The notes under the pieces: generated by a model
What the model was told of the DNA's origin: nothing
The model's database searches: none
The model's input: only the letters and a program-made list of their open reading frames with translations
Program-made: the position numbers and the translations under genes
In this document: in pieces, positions 12,401-23,132 of the stretch
How positions within the stretch are numbered: the stretch's first letter is position 1
Layout of the letters: each line of letters starts with the position of its first letter
Assembly (NCBI GenBank): GCA_048013815.1
Contig: CM106585.1
Span: 1,798,001-1,862,000 of the forward strand
Length of the DNA: 64,000 nucleotides
Direction: 5' to 3'
From: Setoptus koraiensis
Taxonomy: Eukaryota; Arthropoda

Positions 12401-15400
12401 ACCGTCCGGATTAATGGTGGGCACAGCGATGTGTCCGTCGGCCACAACTTGACCGCCCTCGCGCACCTCAAACTGACCAGTGGCCTCCTCTATGCGCACC
12501 AGCAGCTCAATGGGCGCTGAGCCCAATATTGTCGCTCTGTACAGTCTAACATTGTTGAATTCCACGGGCACCAATATGGCCTCGCCTGTGTTACGTAACG
12601 GCGAATTGCCCACCTTGTCCTTGGTGAGCGAAAACGAACGCCAAACAAGATACAGGTAACCGGTGGCCGGAAATAGCACTCTGCCGTCGACGCAATGACC
12701 GGCCAGGTATTTGTCTGACTCGTCGATAAGATCAAATTTGACTCTGGTCTCGCAGGGTGGCTTTCGGAACGCTTCAGGATATTTAGCAACGTGAAACTTT
12801 TGGTTGTGATTCCATTTTAGTAGCGACGACAGCGACGCGGTGCCCTTGGCAACCGGAAGCTGCACCTTGGGATACAGGTTGTTCAATTTCATGGCCGATC
12901 CGTGCTGATACAGTTGACCGATGCCGGTCAGCAGTGACTTGACGCTGCCGTCCATTCGTTTCATGAAGGTGACATAGTTCAAATTGGTCAGATATTTTTG
13001 TTTCAGTATGGGCTGGAACAGTCCGTGCGGTCCTATCTCTATAACGATGGAACTTTGGTCCATAAAAGCAAGCGCTTCGCTAAATTTCACCTGCGAACAC
13101 AAATTGTCAATGAAATAGTTGGGGCCAACTTCGAAGGGCGGTATTACAACCGGCTGACCAGTGGCCATAATCTGCCTGCTGCGTGTGCTCTGTTCGGCCT
13201 TGTCCAGTGGTAATTTTGCCTTGACAAACGGAGTCGCGATCAGTGTACTGATCCACTTGTTGTTTCGCATACTCGTTGTTGTTTTGCCGTTTTGTCCAAA
13301 TATCTTTTGAACGCATTGTTGCATCTCTTTCTCCAATTGTCTCAATGAGCTATTGTGGAAGGCAGTTTTAACATCAACAATTCGTCTGGCGTACACACTG
13401 TCCTCGGTGAGCATGTCCAGCATGGCGTCCAATTGTTTGCGCTCACCGGATATGGTGACCGACTCGTCGCCGTTGTGACAAGCAATCTCCAGTGTGCACA
13501 CGGCTTGCGCGCCAAATTCCTTAACGAATGGTCCCGCTTTAAATTGATCCAAATACTGGCGAGCCGACTCGAGGCTGAGACTGGCCGACGCCATGGCGCC
13601 CCCGTGATACTTGGCCTCGTCTATTGGCTTGGCCAGATAATAGGCCAGTTTGATTGTTTCGGCCTTGGTCAGCAGACCGTCGGCGTACGCGCACGAAATC
13701 TCACCGATGGAGTGACCGACAATGCCGTCCGGTTTCACTTCGAGCAATTTCAGCAAGTCAATTAGAGCGATTTGTATGGCGACAATGCCCGTGAACAGAT
13801 TCACAACATTTGCATCGAAAACGTTCTTGTTTGTGTTTGTCAGCGTGTCCACCAGGTCGACGTCAAACTGTTTCAGTTCGCTGGCCAGCTCCTTTATGGT
13901 GGCCCAAACGGGCGTAAATGTCAACAATTGTTTGCCCATGCCCTTCCATTGGCAGCCCAAACCGGGCAATATGAACCAAATTGGGCGCGAAAAGTCCTGA
14001 TAATGGGGAAATTTCTTGTCCATTATTTTGCGCGTTTCCTCTTTGTTTGTGTTGCTGGCGTAAATTGATTCATTTTGAACGGACGACAACCGTTTCCACG
14101 ATTGACTGTAGTCCTCGATGGACGTAACAGACTGGGCCAGTTCGTTGAAGTCGTTGTCTATGAGCAAATATCCGCGATAATTCATGAGCCTGTCTATGGG
14201 GCCCTCGTTGATGCTGTCAATGAGCGCCAACAGGTCCTTGGTGAGGATCTTTTTGGCCTTTGTTTTGAGCTCGTCGAAGGCGTACTCAACAGCCTGTTGA
14301 GAGCGTCCGAACATGCACACGAGCCGCGGATAATCGGGCGCAATGTTGAAATCGTTTTGATGGTCAATGCGACGGGCCTCTGATTTGAAAATTCCGTGCA
14401 CGTTGACACCACCAAATCCGTAACAATTCATTGGAATGAGATTGTGCCGAAACGGTACATTGTCAATGACGGGCTTAATGCGACCCTCTAACAGCGGACG
14501 AATATTTGGATTTGGTTTGTTGAAATGCAAATTCTTGGGCAACATCTCGTTCTCGAATGTGCAAATAACCTTTGCTAGCGAACACAAACCGCTGACGCCC
14601 TCGGCGTGGCCCATGTTACTCTTGACACTGCCTATGAGTAGCGGTTCGCTTCTGTTTTCGCAATACACCTTTGCAATGGCTCGCGCCTCCTCGGGATCGC
14701 CCGCGGGCGTTCCAGTTCCGTGCGCCTCAACATAAACAATGTCGCGCGGATCAACGCCGGCCTCAACAATGGCCTCGCTCATGAGCGCCTCTTGTGCGGC
14801 CGACGACGGATAAGTGATGCCCTCAATTTTGAAGCCGTCGTTGTTACATTTAGTGTGCACTATAGCGGCATACAAGCGCTTGCTAAGATCCTTTCGTTGT
14901 AACACAACCGAAACGCAAGCTTCGGTTTTTGCGTAACCGTCCGCGCTAGCGTCCAAAAATTTACTTGATCCTGTGGGCGACAACATCTGCAACAGAAGAA
15001 ACTGATACGCCGTACCTGGTCGAACGCTTATGTTGACACCGCAAACGATGGCCGTGTCAATGTAGCCCGCTTTCAAATTGGTGACGGCCTGATGGAAGGC
15101 AGCAAACGATGAGGCACAAGCGGCATCGTACGAGCCAGCGTGCCCCTGAAAATCAAAATAATTTGTTATGGCGGTCAGTAGTTGCGATTGGTAGCCGGTT
15201 GTCTTGAAATGGGGCTTCTCATTGAATTCATTCTCCACCTCGTTAGTGTGAAATCCGAAGAATATTCCTGTTCGTTTGTCGCCTCGGGCAGCGGCCGGAT
15301 TAATGCCCGCGTCCAGCAATGATTCGTACACGACCTCGTAGAGGGCACGCAGTTGATGATCGGTATAGTCTGCCTGTTCTTTGGGTATGTTGAAGAATTC

Positions 15401-16354
15401 GTTATCGAAACGCGATACATCCTTTAGTCTGGCCGCTCGCTGGGGCAAGTCCCACAGACCTGTTCGCGCGTTTTGTTGCCGTTATCATCAGCCGTCATCA
15501 TCAGCCGTCATCATCAGCCGTCATTGCAGTTATGTTTGTCGTTGTTGCAGAAGTCGTTTTGGTTGTTGTTAAAATTGTCGTGTGTCGTGTTCGTTGTGTT
15601 GTTTTGGCGGTCATTTTTGGTTGCATCACCGGTTTGCGGTGTCATTTGGAGGCCAGGGTGAGTGGGGAGAAGATCGATTCAAATCTAGTTAGAGCACTGA
15701 ACACGCAAGCGACCTCACTGGCCTGGCGCGTCGCTAAATCTCGAGACCTGATCATGTTATTGCGCGACGAGCCAGATTTTAGATTGATTCAGCATCGTCC
15801 AATTGCAACTGGATATTTCGGCACCTAGTTGTAACTGGCGCGGGCCTCTCACGTCGAGCGGCAATCGCGCGAGCTCTCGATCGAGCAATTTTTAAAATCA
15901 TCGTCTCGAATCATCGTCTCGAAGCATCAAATCATAAAATCGTCGCACGAACTTTTCATGAAACTTTTCAATGCGGCCTTTTCAACTGCAATAACGAGCC
16001 ATACTCACCTAGAGGCCAACGTTTGTCGTCCGGTCCCGTTACCATGTCGTGTCCGTTTTTAAGATTATCCCATAGTTCGTTCATGTTGTCGGCGGCAGGA
16101 AATCTGCCGGCGATACCACTCACACCAAAGCCAGTATCAGGTATATCAACAGGTTTCATATCCAAATAATAGTCTGCCAACTCATGTAGAGTTTTATCAC
16201 TGAACTGTACGATCACTTCTGATTGGGCCCCATCTTGATCGCTGTTTGGGGTCGTATTTTGAGTCGTTGTTTCATTTTGTTGTTGAGTTTGTTGCGCTTG
16301 CAACGGCTGGCTTGCCGGCCGTTGCAGCTGCTGTCCGGATGATGACACAGACAT
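6424..16354 (-). CDS. FASN: Type I fatty acid synthase
   Basis: Three exons: 16009-16354, 6713-15459 and 6424-6555, joined at GTGAGT/ACAG and GTGAGC/ACAG sites, giving about 3074 aa (vertebrate enzymes about 2500). The cytosolic enzyme makes palmitate from acetyl-CoA, malonyl-CoA and NADPH. Domains in order: ketosynthase, active Cys near residue 230 in DAACASS with His in EAHGTGT (362) and NMGHAEG (400); acyltransferase, GHSIGE Ser near 699; dehydratase, His in AGHCVDGRVLFPATG near 1037; a degenerate methyltransferase region; enoyl reductase, VHSGSGGVGQ near 2080; ketoreductase, ITGGLGGFG near 2322 with Tyr in GQANYGYANS near 2470; acyl carrier, LGLDSLMAVE Ser near 2587; thioesterase, VGYSFGAAMA Ser near 2864 and final GNHESF His near 3046. 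Extra length lies in a Gln/Thr-rich N-terminus, two acidic/Asn-rich inserts and a poly-Gln linker before the thioesterase. The start is the ATG at 16352-16354. Confidence 0.97.
7560..7750 (-). repeat. Low-complexity Gln/Thr linker inside fatty acid synthase
   Basis: CAA/CAG-rich coding DNA giving a run of about nine Gln plus Thr/Ser/Asp-rich sequence between the acyl carrier and thioesterase domains. Family members also have a flexible linker here, but it is shorter. The repeat keeps the frame open, so it is tolerated. Confidence 0.85.
15460..16008 (-). other. Fatty acid synthase intron 1
   Basis: 549 bp intron splitting a glycine codon in the ketosynthase domain, flanked by GTGAGT and ACAG on the minus strand. 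Just inside its 3' end lies a tandem repeat of a 13-base unit (catcatcagccgt, about three copies, near 15484-15522), unusually close to the acceptor. Confidence 0.85.
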
Positions 16355-16951
16355 TGTTTGTCTATATATAAACAATTGTATTGTTACAACAAGGGGGGAT
16401 CTTCAGATCGTCACAATATAATTGAGCTCATATATGATTGCTTATTACCTAATGTCTTTCTCTGTAGATAAATGAAGAAAAAGGCTCATAGGTTGTTGTG
16501 TGTGTTGATGATAGGAAATTGGAGGTATTCTTGTTATAGTTGATGCTGATCATATAAACAGATAGATAGATAGATAGATGTAGATAGATGGTGCAACTTT
16601 TCTTCTCGATGGTAGCAATTTATTGCTGGCGCCGCAATTTGTTGTTGCTGCTGCAATTTGTTGTTGAGGCTAAAGTTGACAAGAGAGAGAAAAAGTTTTT
16701 TAAAACTTTTGTCAGTCGTTTTCTCTTTGCATCTTGTATAACAGTCTTTGTCTTTGCTCTACAAATAATAATGATGATTAAACTTGTCGATTGTCATTGA
16801 TTGTGTTAACTAGATAATTATATTTTTGAAACTTTTGCTATTTACTACAAATAAAAAAAAACTATTATATTACTACTAATAATATTCTAAATTTGGCCTT
16901 ATGTTAGATATGTATGATATGATATGATGATTTCCACTAATGCATAGATAC

Positions 16952-17072
<121 letters not shown>

Positions 17073-17285
17073 TGTGTAAATAGGAATAGGAATAGATAGT
17101 TTGAGATAGAGATTGAGATTGAGAGAGAAAAAGAAAGAAAGAGAAATGATCTCAAAAAGAATAGAATTCTTTTTCGAGGAAGTATATCCCCAAGTGTGAG
17201 TGAGTGTGTGTGTGTGTGTGTGTATGATATGGATAGCACTAGTGGCAGTAGCACAAGTGATAATTAAGACACACTTGTTGTAGTT

Positions 17286-17367
17286 ATTGTTGTCGTCGTC
17301 GTCGTCGCTGTCGTCAATGTTATTGTTGCCGAGTTGTTGTCGTCGTCGTCGTCGTCGCTGTTGTTGT
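17286..17367. repeat. Duplicated GTC-triplet block
   Basis: Two near-identical copies of a block made of gtcgtcgtcgtcgtcgctgt, about 45 bp apart. It looks like local duplication of a trinucleotide repeat. Confidence 0.85.
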
Positions 17368-18074
17368 TGGTTAGACGAGCGCTCACACTTACACGCACAA
17401 TAGACTGAATATATGGACGTTTCACGTCACCTGTCCAAACGCCGTCTATATATGACTAGACTGTGTGTGTGTGTCGGTGTGTGTGTGTGTGTGTGTGCGT
17501 GTGCGTGTCTTTCACTGGTAGTTAATCTATATGCAATGACGATATTTGTCAAGATTGATTTGTTGTAAGACTATCCCCGCCGCTTCTAAAATCCACTATT
17601 GGTGGTATATACAACGCAAACAAGTGCAAGGCAGCCTCGGCACCAACACAACAAGCATCGGCGGCGGCGGCGGCAACAGGTTGTTAGTTTATGGCTGATA
17701 CAACAGCAACAGCAGCAACAACAACAACGAGAGCAACAGCAGCAGCAGCACAAGCAACGCCAAAGAAGTCTATAGAGAGGTGGAGGTGGTGGTTGACTTT
17801 GTTTGTGCCAGCGTCTAACCAGCTAGCTAGCCAGCAATTAAGTAGAGTCGACGAGGTAAAGTCCAATAGAGTTCTTGCGCTGCCTATATGAGCCATATAA
17901 GCCGAATTAGTTGTGTGTGTGTGTGTGTGTGTGTTAGCCCGACTATTAGTTGTAATAGTTGGTTGTATTTGTTAGTTTGTTTGGTAGGCCAACGGCTCTT
18001 GTTGCAGGCGTGTGTGTGTGTGTGTGTGTGACTCATTTATTTCTGCCAATTCTCTGCCAACTTATCCGCGGATT

Positions 18075-18162
18075 CGAAGAAGCCAGCGAAGAGCCTGCGA
18101 GCCATCGAAGAGCCGCCGAGCCAGCGAAGAGCCGCCGAGCCGGAGAAGAGCCGGCGAGCCAT
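18075..18162. repeat. Minisatellite, unit about 18 bp (gaagagccgccgagccag)
   Basis: Four to five degenerate copies of a GC-rich unit. No gene context. Confidence 0.8.
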
Positions 18163-18651
18163 TGAGCGGTGTCGTTAGCTAATGTGCATGCATTTGTCAA
18201 TTGGCGAGTTAGCCAGCGAGTTGGCGGCTAGATAAGGCATGAATATGGATATGGATATACAAATATGAATATGGACAACACTCTCTCACAATGGACCGAA
18301 TCAGCGCAGCCAGTTCGGCCGACAACGGAGCGGTGGAACTGGAGAAAAATGGGGATAGCCAAGCGAGTTGCTATTCTGCACACATGACTAGTTACCGCCG
18401 GCCGGTCGCTAGTGCTCGCCGGCGCTTCAACTGTGTAAATATGTGTATTATATGTGGCTCATCGTTGCTCATATGACCATATGTAACTATTGCAGCGAAC
18501 AACTCACCTGGTCGAACACACACACACAACTGGATCACCTCAACTTGAAGCTCTGAGAAGCTCAACTTGCTCACCTTTCCACCCCCTTCGAGCGCTCATG
18601 AACTGAGCTCGGCGACACACACACGCTCGAGCAGCTATCGCCGCCGTCGCT

Positions 18652-18705
18652 GATGAGCTTGCCAGCGCCGACGAGCTTGCCAGCGCCGATGAGCTCGCCA
18701 ACGGG
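18652..18705. repeat. Three tandem 18-mers
   Basis: Exact-length repeat of gatgagcttgccagcgcc, with one substitution in copy two and several in copy three. Confidence 0.9.
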
Positions 18706-19089
18706 ACAGAGCCGCGCCAGAGACGGCCAGAGATCGTTATCGTCGTGAGTCTGAAAATAGTCGCCCATACGAAGAGCATTCGTTCACCTGTTCGCCAAGC
18801 TTCGTCAAGCTAACTGTGGCCAGGTGAGAGGAGCGTCTAACTGAGAGTGTAACGGGGAGGAGCGATTGCCGTTGTTGATTATTGTATCAATGCAGTTAAT
18901 TCATAACTGTACTGGCATGAAACCACTGTTATATTTAGATAAATGGTACTATTTATATTGCATGATAGTCATAGTGAGTCTGGCACTCACTTGTTAACAG
19001 CAACAACCTGTTATTGGCCATTGGTACCGTTGGCGTCCACTCAATAGGCGCCAACGCCAATGATGTTGCCCAAATAGTTGCCCAAACCC

Positions 19090-19312
19090 CATCTAGGCGA
19101 CCGACCAACAACCTGTTCCAGCATCCAATGTCTTGAATCTTGTATCATGCGGCGGTATAATATTCAAGGCTGACTCATCACTAATAACGGTCCATCTGTG
19201 TCCAACTAAACTGTTCATTTCTCTCTATATCATGCAAGCTAATGTAACCAACAAAACCTCATTATGATATATACATGACTGGGATAGACTCACCTGAGTT
19301 ACTGGCAACTTC
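19090..19312. repeat. Diverged copy of the ABCC 3' flank, block A
   Basis: Resembles 28710-28931, just downstream of the intact ABCC gene, in the same orientation. Shared landmarks come in the same order: caacctg, atattcaaggctga, atcactaataac, ctgtgt-tcc, atcatg and tcacctg-gttact. Indels separate them. Read together with the ABCC relic at 20026-20306, this suggests an old duplicated segment. Confidence 0.6.
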
Positions 19313-20025
19313 GCAGACGCTTCGTAGTAAAAATGCCCCTTGCTTACGCTAAACTGATCACATGAGATCACATGAGATCAGCACACTTATCATTATAAAC
19401 TCGTATACTAAGTACAAAATAATGATTATCGATGATTATTGCATGAGAACTAGGCAAGCAAAGGATCCTTGTCGAATACAAGCAGATCGAATCAAGGCTC
19501 CTTTGCTCGCCGAGTTCTCATGCGAACTCCTGCTCACATTGCCGTTCCTCAGCTGGGCGAGGGCAAGGTCGACGAGGTCCCAGAAAATAAATGAAGATTG
19601 AACTTGAATATCTTGCATTTTCAGGCTGTTATAAGTTATAACTCGTAACAAGATCTCGTGATGAAACACACACAACTGGAGCTTTCGTCTGACAAACTTG
19701 AGACTCTCGTCTGACGAACTCGAGACTTTCGAGTCGAGAGTGCGCCCGAATCGGAGTATCTCGAGGCGGAAGCAACATTCACCAACGATGAAGCCAATAA
19801 AGTCGTTCGAATAGTTTGAGCAGACCGCGCGCGTCTGATCATCAGATTCTGATGACACCTTTTGTGATTGCATCTTCAATGCGACTAGATCAACGAGACA
19901 AGTTTTGTTTTGCATTCGTTTCAACGATTGCGAATATACGTAAATATTGTAAAGTAAACTAAATAAAAAATAGCTTCTAATTCGTAAGAGCTCGCGGATG
20001 AAGCTTTTTTGTCGCTACTGTCGTT

Positions 20026-20306
20026 ACTGTCCAATCGATCAGTGCGAAATGTATCAAATCAAGATTGCTCGCATAAATTCAATTGCCAGAGGATATAATT
20101 TGTTTGGCATAGAGCAAGTAGAGAACACTGTTGGCACTTTTGGAATTTGGCAACTGGCGTCACAGTGTGAGGACATTCTTTTAGGATATTATTATATCTG
20201 ATACAATTGTGATCAAATGTGTGCTTTGCAACAGCCCAATCAACAACCGACAATGGATTCACTAGTAGATGAATCCATTGGCAGTGTGCGCCATAATACA
20301 CGGCTG
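20026..20306 (-). pseudogene. Decayed fragment of an ABCC nucleotide-binding domain 1
   Basis: This stretch aligns along its length with 31367-31634 of the intact ABCC gene, in the same orientation. Shared blocks include atcgatcagt, gaggatat/aaggatat, gtgctttgcaacagc, cgacaatggat and ccataataca/tcataataca. Read on the minus strand it still gives VVDWAVAKHTFD, matching AVDSAVAKHIFD of the intact protein (the segment just after Walker B). The H-loop and following strand are broken by substitutions and indels. Only about 280 bp is recognisable, with no flanking exon. It is a relic, not a gene. Confidence 0.85.
20251..20280. repeat. Inverted repeat inside the ABCC relic
   Basis: An 11-base arm (caatggattca) is followed by an 8-base loop and its exact reverse complement. 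The intact ABCC gene has the left arm region but not the right arm, so the hairpin arose after the duplication. Confidence 0.9.
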
Positions 20307-20620
20307 TAGCGGCATCAGTGGAGTTGTTGCAGCACTGGTGGTATGGTATTCACAAGACTCATTGCCTTTTTTAAAAACACACACTGTTGTGTATTTACGA
20401 GACTCACCTGTTATCAGCGGTGGAACAACCTGTTGTTGGAGCGTCACCAGTGGCGAGCTCAAGTGGCGGACTCATTCGCTAAATGCTCCAATCTCTACTC
20501 ACAATTGACTTTGTTTGCGGCCAAACTTGCTGTATCACTGCTGGCACTTGATATTGGTGGTGATGGTATCGTGAGCTGGTTGCGTTAAGTCATTTATATA
20601 TATATTTATATATAATGAGA

Positions 20621-20910
20621 TGACATGAGACCAGGTGAGTTAGCGCCACTAGAGAAGAAATGATATTGTCAGCCGCTAGAGCGAGTTTGTGGCGCTGCCG
20701 CCGCCGCCGCTTGAGTCGGCTAGACACACAACTCTGATAACTTGATAATTAGCGATGCATCGGCCATAACGAGCAGCCAATGGCTGGCGACTTGGGTCAG
20801 CTCACACAAGTCGCCAGTTGTCAGTGAAACGCTATGTTGGCGCCTTCGAAATTCGAACGCACCGATGAGCGATCTAGACAGCGAACAACCCACACTCACC
20901 CCGACTCATC
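20621..20910. repeat. Diverged copy of the ABCC 3' flank, block B
   Basis: Resembles 28404-28740 in the same orientation. Both share gagaccaggtgag, gagatgaaat/agaaatgatat, tagcgcca, gagcgagttt, then cttgataattagcgatgc and gtgatcta/gcgatcta. Divergence and indels are large, but order is kept. Confidence 0.65.
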
Positions 20911-22900
20911 GATCGATCTCTAGCTGGTTATATATATATATTTCGGTTAGTTGGTCTCACATGATCGTCGTCTTCAACCGACGATGTTGCCTCATCTTGG
21001 CTGGTCTCATCTCGTTTCATTTCATCGCATTTCATCGCATTTCGTTGCATTTCATCGCATAGCATCGCATTGCATCGCATTGCATCGCATTGCATCGCAT
21101 CGCATCGCATCGCATCGCATGAGTTATCGAGACGGCGAGTTGGTTACATATTGCATATTACACATTTTAGCTGTGAGCATGTCGTCAGCATTTGTTAGCC
21201 ACTAACCGCCAACTAGCGGACTTAACATGACCCAATTCTAGCACATATATAATCAGAATGAAGCCACTGCCATCCGCTTCTATGAATGGCAACTCCGGGT
21301 CTTGATGAGCTTGCGGTGGGTTAGTCTAACCATGCAAACATTTAATATCAGGTGATGGATTACATTTTGCTTCAGACCCGACACACAGCGGCGACCATGA
21401 TGAATTCACTGAATTTACTGAGTTTACCACAATATCGCATGCGATAATATAACGGTCATATAACGGCCGTCACAAGCCGATATTTGTTACACACTTGAGC
21501 ATGTCATTTACAGTTGCATCATGCACCATGTCAATGTCTCTATGTCACACCAATTAGATCCTGGCCAAGTGAATATTTAATTAATATTCATTTTCTTTCA
21601 ACTCGGTGTGTGTGTGTGGCCTAGTAAGTGGTTTCGCAGTTTCTGTGTCGATCGTCAAGTTATAGTAATGGTCAACAATGGTAAACTTGACCACATGACA
21701 CGAGCCGCAATTGAGAAAGCGACAAGATGAGTTTGTCAACATGACATTTGAGCTGACAAACTCATATTTACAACTCATATTCATAACTCTTATTTATGAA
21801 TCCATCAACTGCGCGATGAAAGCGACGGGCCACTTGATCGAAAGCTAATTCGATATTTCGATATTTCGATATTTGAACGTTGCTCGCAAGGTAACTCATC
21901 ATGGCGACATGAGCCAATTGTTGCAAAATTGTCATGCTGTTCGGATGTCCCATTCGGCTCTATGGGATCTATGGGCTCTATGCCCATCGTAGAGGCTCTA
22001 TGCGCGATAGTGACATGCTTTCGAAGCGGCCCTCGACAAGCCAACAGCCGAGCAAGCTGCCGCGTGACAATAACTTCGTCGTATAAGTCAATAAGTTATT
22101 GTCACCTTGTTGTCAATTTGTGACCGTGACTTACTGATTACTCCCTAATCAGCTGACATATCATACTGCATGGCGAGAGAGCGAGAGAGAGCGAGCAAGG
22201 CCGAGGGCCAAATTGAAATTGACGGCGCCACCAAATTGGCAAGTGGCCATTGGTTGGCATGCCGATAGTTTCAAGACCAGGTATCGCAATTGCCAGTTAG
22301 TGGCAGCAATAAAGCCCGCAATATAATGCCCGCAATAGTGATAATAATAGTAATGATAATAGCAATGATGACAGCAATGATAATACTAATAATAATAGTA
22401 GTAATAATAATAATAATAATGGTAATAACAGTGACGAGTCTTTTCCATCGTGACGTAGCGGTTGCCCGGTTGCTATCATGACAAAAGCTACGGCCGGCTC
22501 AACGGTGCGCTCTTGGCAGACGCTTCGAATCGGATCGGTTCGGTTAGGATTTAGTGGAAGCCGATTTAAGCGGGCGAAAGCGAGCCGAACCCAAACGAAC
22601 GCTTCTTTTCTCGTTGGCAATCATGCTATTTGTGTGTTTGTGTGTGTTCAAGAGCATTCATGCATAAGCTCGGCCGCCGTTGGCTCTCGTCGAGCTCGCT
22701 GGCCGCTCTTATCGCCCGGCTCTGTTATCCAGCAGCGAACGGCACCAACGCGACGACGACGACGACGACGACGACAGCAGCAGCAGCAAAAAAGCAAATT
22801 TTAAAACTTCTCAAACAACTCATGCCACCGTATCCAACAGTGTGTGCGCTTATTACCATACACTGGCTCAGGCAGCCACTCGGTGGCTACAATTGCCACT
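20911..22900. other. Noncoding stretch
   Basis: No gene recognised. Besides the CATCG array it contains an AT-rich run at about 20930-20945, a CGA triplet run near 22750-22775 and an ATA/TAATAA-rich run near 22330-22430. Open frames on either strand follow these repeats. Confidence 0.5.
21011..21120. repeat. Decamer array catcgcattg grading into catcg pentamers
   Basis: About eleven 10-base periods. The left copies read catcgcattt, the middle ones catcgcattg and the last ones pure catcg. This shows a gradient of unit types along the array. Confidence 0.93.
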
Positions 22901-23084
22901 CAGGTAGCCGGGTATCGGTCGATAGATAGAGTTTGAGAGAATTGTCACCAGAGCGAACGCGAATAATACGAATAAGAAGAAGAAGAAGACGCGACGGTGA
23001 TCCAACGATCATGTTGGCGTCGTTTGTGCCATTATCAGTGCACAGCAACAGCACATCTCGTTGTGAGCAACAGCGACTAGCCTT

Positions 23085-23132
23085 GCCATCACACAGGCGA
23101 GCCATCACACAGGTGAGCCATCACACAGGTGA
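23085..23132. repeat. Three tandem 16-mers gccatcacacaggtga
   Basis: Head-to-tail copies at 23085, 23101 and 23117; the first differs by one base. Each of the last two carries CAGGTGAG, and an inverted CTCACCTG follows at 23138. Confidence 0.93.

Noticed and set aside
7308-15100. Numerous frames on both strands inside the fatty acid synthase exon
   Set aside because: Shadows of the synthase reading frame, kept open by its GC-rich codons.
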